From CAZOWW01 sp964583765 (lineage in GTDB: Bacteria > Actinomycetota > Actinomycetes > Actinomycetales > Kineosporiaceae), in assembly GCA_964583765.1 (NCBI GenBank), contig CAZOWW010000011.1, positions 1 through 64,000 on the forward strand: a stretch of 64,000 bases of DNA, written 5' to 3'. The notes beneath the pieces were generated by a model, which made no database searches, was not told where the DNA came from, and saw nothing but the letters and a program-made list of their open reading frames with translations. Positions 51,825-61,800 of the stretch are shown piece by piece (positions within the stretch are counted from its first letter, which is position 1; each line of letters opens with the position of its first letter). The position numbers and the translations under genes are program-made.

Positions 51825-54290
51825 TCAGTCCACCGCGGCAGGTGTGAGGAGCACCCGCTCGTGTCCGACGATGCGTGCGGGGCCGACGAGGGCGAGCGAG
51901 GCGGTGAGCGGGGTGTCGGCGCTGGAGCCGCCGACCCCGACCTCGACCGTGCCCGGCTCGACGACCCGGCGCAGGTCCGTGCCGGTGAACGAGAACCGGT
52001 CGGCGTGCACCGTGAACCGCACCCGCCGGGAGGCCCCGGCCGGCAGGCCCACGCGCAGGAACCCGGCCAGCTCGCGTACCGGACGGGTCACGGAGCCGAC
52101 GACGTCGTGCACGTAGAGCTGCACGACCTCGGCGCCGTCGATCGGTCCGGTGTTGGTCACCGTGGCCGAGATCTCCACGGTGCCGTCCGTGGGGATCTCA
52201 CTCGCGCTCAGGGACAGGTCCGAGTACTCGAACGTCGTGTACGAGAGCCCGAAGCCGAACGGGTACAGCGGCGACGGGTCGATGGAGCTCGCCGACGTCG
52301 GGCCCCCGAGCGGGGGGTGCAGGTAGGTGGTGGGCTGGGAAGCGGGGTCCTTCGGCACCTGCACGGGCAGCCGGCCGGAGGGGTTCACCCGCCCGCTCAG
52401 GACCCCGGTCACGGCCTGGGCGCCGAGTTGTCCGGGCATGAAGGCCTGCACGATCGCGGCGGCTCGCCCGGCGAAGGCCCCCAGGGCGTACGGACGGCCG
52501 GAGAGCACCACGAGGACCACCGGGACGCCGGTGGCGAGCAGTGCCTCGATCAGGTCGTGCTGGAGTCCGGGCAGCTTCAGATCGGCCGCGTCGCAGCCCT
52601 CGCCCGAGGTGCCCCGGCCGAAGAGACCGGACTGGTCCCCGACCGCGACGAGACACACCTGAGCGGCGCGGGCCGCAGCGACCGCCTCGGCGATGCCGGA
52701 CGGGTCGTCGTCCTGCACCGGGACCCCGACCGCGTGGCTCACCGTGGCCCCCGGCCACTCGCCCCGCACCGCGTCCAGCAGGTTGGGCATGTTCACGCCG
52801 AGCGGGACCTCGGGGTACTGCGATCCGACGTGACTGGGGAACGCGTAGCAGCCCATGAGCGAGAGCAGTTCCGTGGCGCAGGGTCCGACCACGGCCACCG
52901 AGTCCGGGGCCGGCAGCGGCAGGAGCCCGGTCGGGTTGTCGAGCAGCACCACGGATCGCTCGGCGAGCCGGGCGGCGAGCTCCCGGTGCTCGGGCGGGTC
53001 GAGGTCGATCGGGCTGCTCAGCTGGGGCACCGCGGTCCAGTCGGCGTCCAGCAGGCCCAGCACGCACTTCTGGCGCAGCACCCGCTCCAGGGCCCGGTCC
53101 ACCAGCGCCTCGTCCACGACCCCCTCGCGCACCAGCCGCAACAGGGGTTCGCCGTAGCAGTTGACGCTCGGCAGTTCGACGTCCACGCCGGCGGCCAGCG
53201 CCATGGCGGCGGCGGTTCCGGGGGAGTCCGCGACATGGTGGGCCGTCTCCAGGAACGACACCCCGAAGTAGTCCGCCACCACCGTGCCCGTGAAGCCCCA
53301 CTGCTCGCGCAGCAGGTCGGTGAGCAGCGCGTGGTCGGCGGCCGGGGGCACGCCGTCCACCTCCGCGTAGGAGTGCATCACCGAGCGCGCCCCGCCCAGA
53401 CGCAGGGCCATCTCGAACGGCACCAGCACGAGGTCGGCGAACTCCCGGGGACCCATGGGCACGGGGGCGTGGTTGCGGGCGCCCCGCGAGCCCGAGTACC
53501 CGGCGAAGTGCTTGAGCGTGGCCACGATCCCGGCGGATTCCAGGCCGCGGACGTAGGCGGATCCCATGATCCCGACGAGGTAGGGGTCCTCGCCGAGGGT
53601 CTCCTCCGTGCGGCCCCAGCGGGGGTCGCGGCAGACGTCGAGCACCGGCGCCAGGCCCTGGTGGATGCCGACCTCGTGCATGCTCGTGCCGATCGCGGTG
53701 GCCATGGCGAGCACGGTGTTCGGGTCGAAGGAGGCCGCCCAGGCCAGGGGGATCGGGAAGACGGTGGCCTTCCACGCGGTGAACCCGGACAGGCACTCCT
53801 CGTGGGCCACCGCCGGGATGCGCAGGCGGCACCGGTCGAGCAGATCCTGCTGGAGCTCGGCGAGCTGTCGCACACCCTCGGCCGGCTCCAGGGGGAAGGT
53901 GCCGAAGATCCGGGTGAGCTGCCCCAGGCCGTTGCGCAGGAGCACGTCCCGCGGGGGCAGCGTCCCGGTGAACGAGTGCTGGTCCGGCGCGACGTCCAGA
54001 CCGGCGTCCGGCATCCCCACCCAGGCCCCGACCAACTGGGCCAGCTTCTCCTCGACCGTCATCACGGACATCAGCTCGGCCACTCGCTCGGCCACGGGTA
54101 ATGTCGGATCGGTCCACCGGGCACGGGCCTGCTCGAGTTGGCCGTCCGTGCCGGAACGGCCGTTCACGGTCGTGGGTTCGAGCGTCGTCGAGTTGTCGAG
54201 CACGGTGAACATCTCCCGCGGCTGGGACCGGCGCAGGCCGGTCGGGGCGGACGGTGGCGTGGAGGGGTGGGGAGAGCCGGGGGAGGTCAT
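51825..54290 (-). CDS. GH3-family beta-glycosidase (beta-xylosidase or beta-glucosidase)
   Basis: 821 residues. ATG 54290 overlaps the permease stop (ATGA); ATG 54212 is an internal alternative. The GH3 N-domain has LAPVLDVCRDPRWGRTEETLGEDP near residue 210 and KHFAGYSG near 262. The nucleophile Asp is in TVVADYFGVSFLE near 340. The C-domain follows (about 430-650), with a fibronectin-III-like end (about 690-815). No signal peptide, so it cleaves imported disaccharides in the cytosol. Its place after a binding protein and two permeases, facing LacI, is the layout of Streptomyces bxlEFGA (xylobiose) and of cellobiose loci. Confidence 0.9.
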   Translation of the reverse strand: MTSPGSPHPSTPPSAPTGLRRSQPREMFTVLDNSTTLEPTTVNGRSGTDGQLEQARARWTDPTLPVAERVAELMSVMTVEEKLAQLVGAWVGMPDAGLDVAPDQHSFTGTLPPRDVLLRNGLGQLTRIFGTFPLEPAEGVRQLAELQQDLLDRCRLRIPAVAHEECLSGFTAWKATVFPIPLAWAASFDPNTVLAMATAIGTSMHEVGIHQGLAPVLDVCRDPRWGRTEETLGEDPYLVGIMGSAYVRGLESAGIVATLKHFAGYSGSRGARNHAPVPMGPREFADLVLVPFEMALRLGGARSVMHSYAEVDGVPPAADHALLTDLLREQWGFTGTVVADYFGVSFLETAHHVADSPGTAAAMALAAGVDVELPSVNCYGEPLLRLVREGVVDEALVDRALERVLRQKCVLGLLDADWTAVPQLSSPIDLDPPEHRELAARLAERSVVLLDNPTGLLPLPAPDSVAVVGPCATELLSLMGCYAFPSHVGSQYPEVPLGVNMPNLLDAVRGEWPGATVSHAVGVPVQDDDPSGIAEAVAAARAAQVCLVAVGDQSGLFGRGTSGEGCDAADLKLPGLQHDLIEALLATGVPVVLVVLSGRPYALGAFAGRAAAIVQAFMPGQLGAQAVTGVLSGRVNPSGRLPVQVPKDPASQPTTYLHPPLGGPTSASSIDPSPLYPFGFGLSYTTFEYSDLSLSASEIPTDGTVEISATVTNTGPIDGAEVVQLYVHDVVGSVTRPVRELAGFLRVGLPAGASRRVRFTVHADRFSFTGTDLRRVVEPGTVEVGVGGSSADTPLTASLALVGPARIVGHERVLLTPAAVD

Positions 54291-55168
54291 CCCTTCACGG
54301 CTCCGGTGAGGCCGCCGACGATGCGACGCTCCGCAAGGACGAAGAACAGGAGCGCGGGCAGCATCGAGAGCGACGTGAAAGCGAGGATCCGGGCCGTGTC
54401 CTGCGTGTACTGGGTCTGGAAGGTCGCGGTACCCAGCGGCAGGGTGTACCCCTTCTCATTGCTGATCACGAGCAGAGGAAGGAGGAACGCGTTCCAGCTC
54501 GTCACGAACGAGATCACGGAGACCGTCGTCAGGGCGGGCTTGGACAGGGGCAGGAGGATCCGGGAGAAGAACCGCCACCGGTTGCAGCCGTCGAGCGCAG
54601 CGGCGTCCTCGAGGTCGGCCGGGATGGCGCGCATGAACGGGCGCAGGATGACGATGGTGAGCGGGATTCCGAAGGCGGCCTCGGGCAGGGCCACCCCGAA
54701 CGGTGTGTCCAGCAGGTGAAGATCCCGCAGCATCAGGTACAGCGGCAGGATCGCGACGCCCACGGGGAACAGCAGGCCCACGGTGAACAGGGTGTAGATC
54801 GCCTCACGCCCGCGGAAGGAGTACCGGGACAGCGCGAACGCGGCGAGTGAACCGACCCCCACGACGACGACCGTGGCCATCACCGCGATGAGCAGGCTGT
54901 TGAACACCTGCCGGGGGAAGCCGCTGGAGGTGAGCACCGAGGTGTAGTTGGAGAACCGCCAGGGGTGCGGCAGGCCGATCGGGTTCTCCGACAGCTGTGC
55001 GGTGGAGCGGAAGCCGCTGATCACCACGTAGGCCAGAGGCGCCAGGTTGAGTCCGGCCACCGCCAGGACGATCACCAGGATCAGGGGGGAACTCCACCGG
55101 ATCCGCCGTCTCGACGTGCGCCGGGGGGGCGTGGCCGCTGTCTCGGTCGTGGCCGGGGTCTCGGTCAT
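54287..55168 (-). CDS. sugar ABC transporter permease (MalG type)
   Basis: 293 residues from ATG 55168, chosen because GAGGAG lies six bases upstream; ATG 55174 is directly abutting that site. Six helices and the EAA loop (DLEDAAALDGCNRWRFF) near residue 200 place it in the CUT1 MalG group. With the next permease it forms the membrane channel for an oligosaccharide. Confidence 0.9.
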   Translation of the reverse strand: MTETPATTETAATPPRRTSRRRIRWSSPLILVIVLAVAGLNLAPLAYVVISGFRSTAQLSENPIGLPHPWRFSNYTSVLTSSGFPRQVFNSLLIAVMATVVVVGVGSLAAFALSRYSFRGREAIYTLFTVGLLFPVGVAILPLYLMLRDLHLLDTPFGVALPEAAFGIPLTIVILRPFMRAIPADLEDAAALDGCNRWRFFSRILLPLSKPALTTVSVISFVTSWNAFLLPLLVISNEKGYTLPLGTATFQTQYTQDTARILAFTSLSMLPALLFFVLAERRIVGGLTGAVKG

Positions 55169-55178
55169 GGCCATCTCC

Positions 55179-56159
55179 TCACCCCACCATCCGGGTCAGG
55201 GCGCCCTCGGTGTCGCGGCGCAGGACGAATCGCTGGTAGGTCAGGGCCACCACGAACGAGATGATGAAGAGGATCACCGCGACCGCGCTGCCGTAACCGA
55301 ATGCGTAGCGGCCGAATCCTCGACTGATGAGGTAGGTGACCATCGTGTTCGAGGCATTGCCGGGGCCCCCACCGGTCATGATCCAGATCAGGTCGAAGAC
55401 CTGCAGGGATCCGATGATCGACAGGAAGGCCCAGATCCGGATCGTGGGACCGAGCAACGGGACCGTGACGTGACGGACGACCTTGAATCCCGAGGCGCCG
55501 TCGATCGCCGCCGCCTCGGTGAGCTCCTGCGGGATGCCCTGGAGACCGGCGAGGAAGAGCACGATGCCGAAGCCCAGGTACTTCCAGGTCAGGACGACGA
55601 GCATGGTGTAGAGCACGAGATGCTTGTCGGCCAGCCAGAGCTGGACGAGGTGGCCCAGACCGACCGCCGAGAACGCGTGGTCCACCAGGCCGTCGGGCTG
55701 CAGCATGAGCAACCAGATCACCGCGGTGATGACCTCGGAGAGCACGTAGGGGGCGAACAGCACCAGCCGCAGCACCGCCCGGCCCCGCATCCGCCGGTTG
55801 AGCAGGAGCGAGAGCCCGAGGGTGAGCGGGAACTGCACCGCGAGCGAGAGGACCACGATGAGCGCGTTGTGCCAGATCGCGTTCTGGAACACGTCGTCGT
55901 TGAGCGCTCGCCGGTAGTTGTCCAGGTTCACGAAGTTGTTGAGCGGGCCGAGGCCGCTCCACTTGTAGAAGCTGTAGTACGCGGCGAGCACGATCGGGAC
56001 CAGGACGAAGAGCAGGTAGACGATCAGGGCCGGAGCGAGGAAGGCGGAGATCTCCAGCCCGCGGCCCCATCGGAAGCGGGAGGGGCGGCCCCCCTCCCGC
56101 GCGTCCTGGGTGGACGCGCGGGAGGAGAACCACACCTTCCGAACAGTGGGAGTCGTCAT
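55179..56159 (-). CDS. sugar ABC transporter permease (MalF type)
   Basis: 326 residues. ATG 56159 overlaps the binding-protein stop. Six helices with EAA loop ELTEAAAIDGASGFKVV near residue 220, CUT1 MalF type. No ATPase is encoded in the operon, so the shared MsiK-type ATPase known from actinobacteria probably energises it. Confidence 0.9.
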   Translation of the reverse strand: MTTPTVRKVWFSSRASTQDAREGGRPSRFRWGRGLEISAFLAPALIVYLLFVLVPIVLAAYYSFYKWSGLGPLNNFVNLDNYRRALNDDVFQNAIWHNALIVVLSLAVQFPLTLGLSLLLNRRMRGRAVLRLVLFAPYVLSEVITAVIWLLMLQPDGLVDHAFSAVGLGHLVQLWLADKHLVLYTMLVVLTWKYLGFGIVLFLAGLQGIPQELTEAAAIDGASGFKVVRHVTVPLLGPTIRIWAFLSIIGSLQVFDLIWIMTGGGPGNASNTMVTYLISRGFGRYAFGYGSAVAVILFIISFVVALTYQRFVLRRDTEGALTRMVG

Positions 56160-57460
56160 CGGTTCTTCGCAGCGTCCGCGATCTGCTTGACGACCTGTTC
56201 GGGCGTGGCGTCACCGGAGAACTGCTGAGCAGCGGCGTCGTCGAGAGCCTGTCCCACGCTGGTGACGTACTGGACGTCCAGGTAGGTCTGCACGTACGGC
56301 GTGCTGGAGCGGGCCTTCAGCAGGGTCTGCAGGTTCGCGTCACTGACCGAGGTCTCCGAGCCGGCCATGACGGGCAGGCCGACGTTCAGGGCACCGAACT
56401 TGCGCTGCACCTCGACGCTGGTGACGTACTTGAGGAAGTCGGCGCACTCCGGCGGGGCCTTGTAGGAGCAGGCGAAGCCGTCGCCACCGCCGAGTTGCGC
56501 ACCCGCCAGGCCCGCGCCACCGGTGACCGAGGGGAACGGGAACCAACCGAGGTTGCTGCCCAGGACCTCCTTGGACGTGGTCAGCCCGCTCATCACACCG
56601 GGATCCCAGTGCCCCTGGAGTTCCATGGCGGCCTTGCCGGTCGCCAGCATGCCGGCCGAGCTGCCCGCGCCCTGCTGGGCGGGGGTGGCCAGGAAGCCGT
56701 TCTGGAACGGCTTGGCGTCGAGCAGACGCTGGGTGTCCTTGCCCGCGGCGACCCAGCACGGGTCGTCGAAGGTGTAGTCCGCGGCCGACTTCAGGATCGT
56801 GTCCTTGCTGCACTCACGCAGCGCGAAGTAATCCCAGTAGAAAGCGTCGGGCCACTTGTCCTTGCTGCCGATGGCGATGGGCGTGAGGCCTGCGGCCTTG
56901 AGCTTCGTGACATCCGCGAGCAGATCGTCGAAGGTCGCCGGAGGCGTCGTGATGCCCGCCTTGGCGAACATCGCCTTGTTGTACCAGAAGCCGACGATGC
57001 CGAGGCTGTACGGGACTCCGTACTGCTTTCCGTTCACCTGCCAGCCGGCGGCCTGACCGCCGATCCCACTGATCCAGCTGGAGGACGCCTGCGTCAGGTC
57101 CATGAGCTTTCCGGCGTCCACCTGGGTGGCTTCCTGGCCGCCGCCCCACTCCTGGAAGATGTCCGGCGGCTGATTCGACTGCAGGGCCACCGGGAGCTTG
57201 GTGTTGAACTGCTCGTTCTGCACCGGGACCACCGTGAACGAGACGTTCGGGTGGAGCGCGTGGTAATCGTCTGCGACCTGCTGCCAGAAACCCTTCAGCG
57301 GGTCGGCGGTCGCGTTGTGCCACCAGGTGAGGGTGACCGGTTTGCTACTGTCGGCACTCTTGGTGGAGTTGGCGTCGGAACTCGAGCCGCCTCCACAGCC
57401 GGCCAGTGCGATCAGACACGCGGTGCTGAGGACTGCGCCGCACCGTCGAGACGTCAGCAT
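56156..57460 (-). CDS. sugar-binding lipoprotein of the CUT1 ABC transporter
   Basis: 434 residues from ATG 57460 with GGAGG six bases upstream. A lipoprotein signal with lipobox ALAGC (Cys22) is followed by a Gly/Ser tether. Then comes an extracellular solute-binding family 1 domain (VTLTWWHNATADPLKGFW; GVPYSLGIVGFWYNKAMF near 150). Aromatic-rich CUT1 receptors bind oligosaccharides. It delivers substrate to the MalF/MalG pair, and the cytosolic GH3 enzyme then splits it. Xylobiose or cellobiose are the best-supported guesses from operon structure. Confidence 0.92.
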   Translation of the reverse strand: MLTSRRCGAVLSTACLIALAGCGGGSSSDANSTKSADSSKPVTLTWWHNATADPLKGFWQQVADDYHALHPNVSFTVVPVQNEQFNTKLPVALQSNQPPDIFQEWGGGQEATQVDAGKLMDLTQASSSWISGIGGQAAGWQVNGKQYGVPYSLGIVGFWYNKAMFAKAGITTPPATFDDLLADVTKLKAAGLTPIAIGSKDKWPDAFYWDYFALRECSKDTILKSAADYTFDDPCWVAAGKDTQRLLDAKPFQNGFLATPAQQGAGSSAGMLATGKAAMELQGHWDPGVMSGLTTSKEVLGSNLGWFPFPSVTGGAGLAGAQLGGGDGFACSYKAPPECADFLKYVTSVEVQRKFGALNVGLPVMAGSETSVSDANLQTLLKARSSTPYVQTYLDVQYVTSVGQALDDAAAQQFSGDATPEQVVKQIADAAKNR

Positions 57461-57498
57461 GATCGGGCCTCCTGTTCATGGACCTCGTGTGGCGTCGA

Positions 57499-57527
57499 AG
57501 TCTGTCCGGCTCCGACGCCTGTGTCAA
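57499..57527 (-). promoter_or_regulatory. promoter of the sugar-uptake operon
   Basis: On the minus strand TTGACA (57527-57522), a 17-base spacer and CAGACT (57504-57499). A start near 57492 leaves a leader of about 32 nt carrying the GGAGG site. Confidence 0.7.
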
Positions 57528-57544
57528 TCGTTATCGACAACGAT
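57527..57544. promoter_or_regulatory. LacI-family operator between the divergent promoters
   Basis: ATCGTT-ATCGAC-AACGAT is an 18-bp palindrome with the central CG expected for LacI-family sites. It touches the -35 of the uptake operon and spans the -35 region of the lacI promoter, so one bound repressor could block both. Confidence 0.72.
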
Positions 57545-57555
57545 TTCGATACGGC

Positions 57556-57561
57556 TATGCT
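57556..57561 (+). promoter_or_regulatory. leaderless -10 element for the lacI gene
   Basis: TATGCT, then six bases, then ATG 57568. Confidence 0.55.
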
Positions 57562-57567
57562 GGACCC

Positions 57568-58614
57568 ATGCCCCCCCATCGACGTGTGACCATCAGCGAC
57601 GTCGCCCGCGCCGCCGGGGTGTCCGTGCCCACCGTTTCCAAGGTCATGAACGGTCGGTACGGGGTCGCCCCGGCCACGATCGAGCGTGTCCGGGCGGTGA
57701 TCGACCGGCTCGGTTACGAGTCGAGTCTGGTCGCTCGGACCTTGCGTAGCAGGGAGACCGGGGTCATCGGGATCCTGGTCGCCGACTTTGAGCCGTTCAG
57801 CACTGAACTGCTCAAGGGGGCCGCCCGCGCGGTACGGACCTCGCGGTACGAATTGGTCGCCTATTCTGCAGGCGGATGGATCGAACAACAGGGATGGGAA
57901 CGCCGGTACCTGAACCGGTTGGCCGGCACATTGATCGACGGTGCGATTCTGGTCACCCCGACCGTCGTGGACAGCGGGACGGAGATTCCTGTGGTCGCGG
58001 TGGACCCGCATGCGGGCCATCCCGACATGCCGACGGTGCTCTCGGACAATCTCACGGGAGCGATCCGGGCGGTGGAGCACCTCATGCAGCTCGGGCACCG
58101 CAGGATCGGTTATCTCGCGGGACGTCCGGACCTGGAGTCGGCGGCTCTGCGCGAGCAGGGATACCGGCAGGCGCTGACCACCGCGGGAATTCCCGTGGAC
58201 GAGGACCTGATCCGGGACGGTAACTACGAGGCGGAGACTTCGGCGCGCGCGGCGAAGGAATTGCTCGGCAGCACGGACCCGCCGACCGCGGTGTTCGCGG
58301 CGAACGATCTCTCGGCGATCCAGACGATCACGGTGGCGGATTCCCTCGGACTGCGCGTGCCCGAGGACCTGTCGGTGATCGGCTTCGACAACATTCCGGA
58401 GTCGGCGCTCGCGCGCCCGCCGCTGACCACCATCGACCAGGCGATCCAGTCGATGGGCTTCCACGCCGTGCGCATGCTGCTGGACCTGCTGGGCGGAGCG
58501 GAGTTGGAGCCGCTGCACCTGCGGCTGCCCACGACCCTGGTGGTCCGGGGTTCCTGCGCCCCCGCCCCGCCCGGGCGCGGACGGCTCGCCGAGAGCCAAA
58601 GTCACAGTGGGTAG
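57568..58614 (+). CDS. LacI-family transcriptional repressor of the sugar operon
   Basis: 348 residues from ATG 57568, fixed by the leaderless -10. HTH TISDVARAAGVSVPTVSKVMNG (split around residues 8-29) and hinge IDRLGYESSLVARTLR precede a type-1 periplasmic-binding effector domain (ETGVIGILVADF through VSVIGFDN-like LSVIGFDNIPESALARPPL). Divergent from the binding protein-permease-GH3 operon with a shared operator. The effector is probably the imported oligosaccharide or its product. Confidence 0.93.
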   Translation: MPPHRRVTISDVARAAGVSVPTVSKVMNGRYGVAPATIERVRAVIDRLGYESSLVARTLRSRETGVIGILVADFEPFSTELLKGAARAVRTSRYELVAYSAGGWIEQQGWERRYLNRLAGTLIDGAILVTPTVVDSGTEIPVVAVDPHAGHPDMPTVLSDNLTGAIRAVEHLMQLGHRRIGYLAGRPDLESAALREQGYRQALTTAGIPVDEDLIRDGNYEAETSARAAKELLGSTDPPTAVFAANDLSAIQTITVADSLGLRVPEDLSVIGFDNIPESALARPPLTTIDQAIQSMGFHAVRMLLDLLGGAELEPLHLRLPTTLVVRGSCAPAPPGRGRLAESQSHSG

Positions 58615-58805
58615 CGTATCGGTGTCGGAGAGTAATTGATAGTGATCGCCAGGGTTCGCCTGCCCGCGTTGCCCGGGACTGTCGGCGGTCCGGGTGTACG
58701 GGCCAGGCGTCACTCAAGAAGCACGGGGGAGTGTCGAGACAGGTGGTTGGTGCAAGATCTGCAGGATGATCATGCCGTGCAGCTCCGGACGGAGGAGTGA
58801 AGGTC

Positions 58806-61800
58806 GTGGACGATCGCTCCCGGGGAGGCCCGACGATCGGCGTCCTGTCGACCTCGTTCGGTGGTGCCTACTTCGGTGAGATCCTGGCCGGGCTGGCCGC
58901 GGGGGCCGTCGCCGTGGGCGGGCGGTTGATCTGCGTCCAGACCTGTGAAGCGGGCACGTATGCGCTGGATCTGCCCGACCCACCGAAGTTCCGGCCGCCG
59001 GTGGCGTGGGATCACATCAACGCCTTCGCGGTGCTCCTGAACGGGGTCGACGGGGAGTACCTCGCGGCGATCCGCGCGACGGGCAAGCCTGTCGTGACGA
59101 TCAGCGACAGTGTGCCCGGGTTCTCCTGCCCGGTGATCCTGCCGGACAACCGTGTGGGTGTGCAGAGCGCCGTGGACCACCTGGTGGCGCACGGCCACCG
59201 CCGGATCGCCTGGGCTGGTTCCCCGCGGATCCGTGACATGCAGGAGCGGTTCGAGACATACCGCGAGGCATTGCGGGGACATGGCATCGAGCCCGATCCG
59301 GAGCTCTTCTTCGACACCGGCAACAACCAGCAGACCGGTGGAGCCGTGGCCGCACGGGCGATGATGGCGGCGGGACTGCCCTCGACCGCCGTGATCACCG
59401 GCAATGACGCGAATGCGATCGGGCTCATGCAGACCCTCCAGGCCTGCGGTCACTCGCTGCCCCAGGATCAGGCGGTGGTGGGTTTCGACGACATGGGGCA
59501 GGTCGTCTTCCTCGACCCGGGTCTCGCCACGGTGCGGCAGCCTCTGGACCTGATCGGGCGGACCGCCGTGGACGTGCTGCTGCGCGCACTCAACGGGGAG
59601 ACGGTCCCCGACACGCCGGTGTACGTGGGCACGGCGTTCATGGCCCGGGAGTCCTGCGGCTGCCCGAGCACGCTCCTCATGGGCGGGTCGGATGCCGGAG
59701 AGGAGGAGACGGGCCTGATCGACTCCCCGGACGCCCTACAGGCCCAGTTGGTGCGGGTGCTCGGAGCAGATCGGGACGAGGACTCCACACGCGTGCTCGC
59801 GTCCGTGTCGGAGGCCATCTCCCGAATCCTGCGGGTGGCCGTGGAGGGGGGACCTGCGCCGTCGGCCCTGGGGCTGCGCACCGCTCTCACCGGTCTCGTG
59901 GAGATCAATCCGCTCCCGGAGGACCTGGTGCGTGTCATGCGCAGCGTGCACCGATACGGGCGCGGTCTCGCGCAGACGGCGTTGTCCCCCGGAGACCTTG
60001 CCGGATGGCTCCGGGTCGAGGACGAGATCCGGGAGATCATCCTTGCGCTGGCTCTCACCCAGATCCGGGCGCGCTACTCGGACTCCGCGCACTTCGAACT
60101 GGCGTTCGGCTCGCAACACGCGGTGAGCATGAGCCTGTTGCGCAGCGGGCACGAGGAGGATCCACGCCGGCTCCACTGGTTGGGACGCACCTCGGCTCGT
60201 GCGGCCGCTCTGGGGTTGTGGGAGGCGGGCTCCCTCGATCCGGGCGGCGATTACCTGCTGAGGGTCGTGGGCTCCTATTGGGCTGACGGATCGGAACCGG
60301 GAACCGCCCCCGTGTCCGTGCGGGCGGAGGCCTTCCCGCCGGTGGAGCTGGTGGCGCTGGCGGATCCCGCGGCGGACGAGATCGTCTTCGTGGCCCCGAT
60401 GCGGGTGAACTCCAGCGACTGGGGGTTCTTCGCCGTGGTGGGCCCGCTGGAGGCGGGGCTCATCACGGGCCGCGAGGTGATGAACCAGTGGGCGGCGCTC
60501 GTGACGATCGCGCTGGACCACGGTGCCGTGCTGGAGTCCCTGCGACACCAGGAGGAACTCCTGCGTCGTGCGGCGCTCTACGACGAGTTGACGGACCTGC
60601 CGAACCGGGCCCTGTTCTTCGACCGGCTCAATGCCTGCATCCAGCGGGCGCGGCGGCATCCCGGTTACTGCTTCGGGGTGTTCCTGCTCGACCTGGACGG
60701 GTTCAAGGTCGTCAACGACAGCCTCGGACATCTCGCGGGCGACCGGCTCCTCGTGGAGGTGGCGGGGCGGATCCGCTCAGGGCTGCGGTCCGAGGACCTT
60801 GCGGCACGGCTGGGCGGAGACGAGTTCGCCGTGCTCCTGGACAACCTCCCGGACCAGGCCTCGGCTGCCGTGATCGCCGAACGGTTGCGTGCTGCACTCG
60901 CCCTGCCGTGCATGATCGACGGGCAGGACATCGTCGTCACGGCGAGCATCGGCGTCGCGCTGAGCAGCGGCCGGTACGAGCGCCCCGAGGACGTGATCCG
61001 GGACGCGGACCTGGCGATGTACGCGGCCAAGGCTCGGCAGAAGGGAACGCATGCCGTGTTCGACGTGGGCATGCGGGACCAGGCCTTCCAGAGGCTGCAC
61101 ATCGAGAGCGACCTGAGGCGCGCCGTCGGCGCGGGCGAACTGGAGTTGCACTACCAGCCGATCGTGGATCTGCGGACCGGGCGGATCGTGTCCTTCGAGG
61201 CCCTCATCCGCTGGCGTCATCCTGACCGAGGGCTGATTGCTCCCGGTGCCTTCCTGCCGGTCGCCGAGGAGTGCGGCCTGATGCCGTCGATCGGTCGGTG
61301 GGTCCTGGCCGAGGCGTGTCGACAGCTGCGGATCTGGTGCGGATCCGGTGCGTACCCGGACCTGAGCGTCGCGGTCAACGTCTCGAACCGTCAGTTCTGG
61401 CACGGACACCTGGTCGCGGACGTCGTGGCCTGTCTGGACGAAGGAGGGCTCGAACCCGGGCAGCTCGCGGTCGAGATCACCGAGGGGGTGGTGATGTACG
61501 ACCGGGTACAGGCGATGGACATCCTCACGGAGTTGCACGCCCTCGGGGTCCAACTGCACGTCGACGACTTCGGGACCGGCCAGTCGTCGTTGGAGGCGTT
61601 GCACCACCTGCCCCTTCATGCATTGAAGATCGACCGCTCCTTCGTGGCGCCGTTGGGCTCGGACCCGCGCAGCGAGAAACTGGTGCGCGCCATCGTCGCC
61701 ATGGCGACGAGCCTGGAGCTGGAACTGGTGGCCGAGGGCATCGAGACCGAGGAACAGCGGTCATGGTTGCGCGAGGCCGGCTGTACCTATGGGCAGGGTT

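Noticed and set aside
51468..51847. Short open frames on both strands in the gap after the GH3 operon
   Set aside because: They overlap strong hairpins and have low-complexity Arg/Pro composition.
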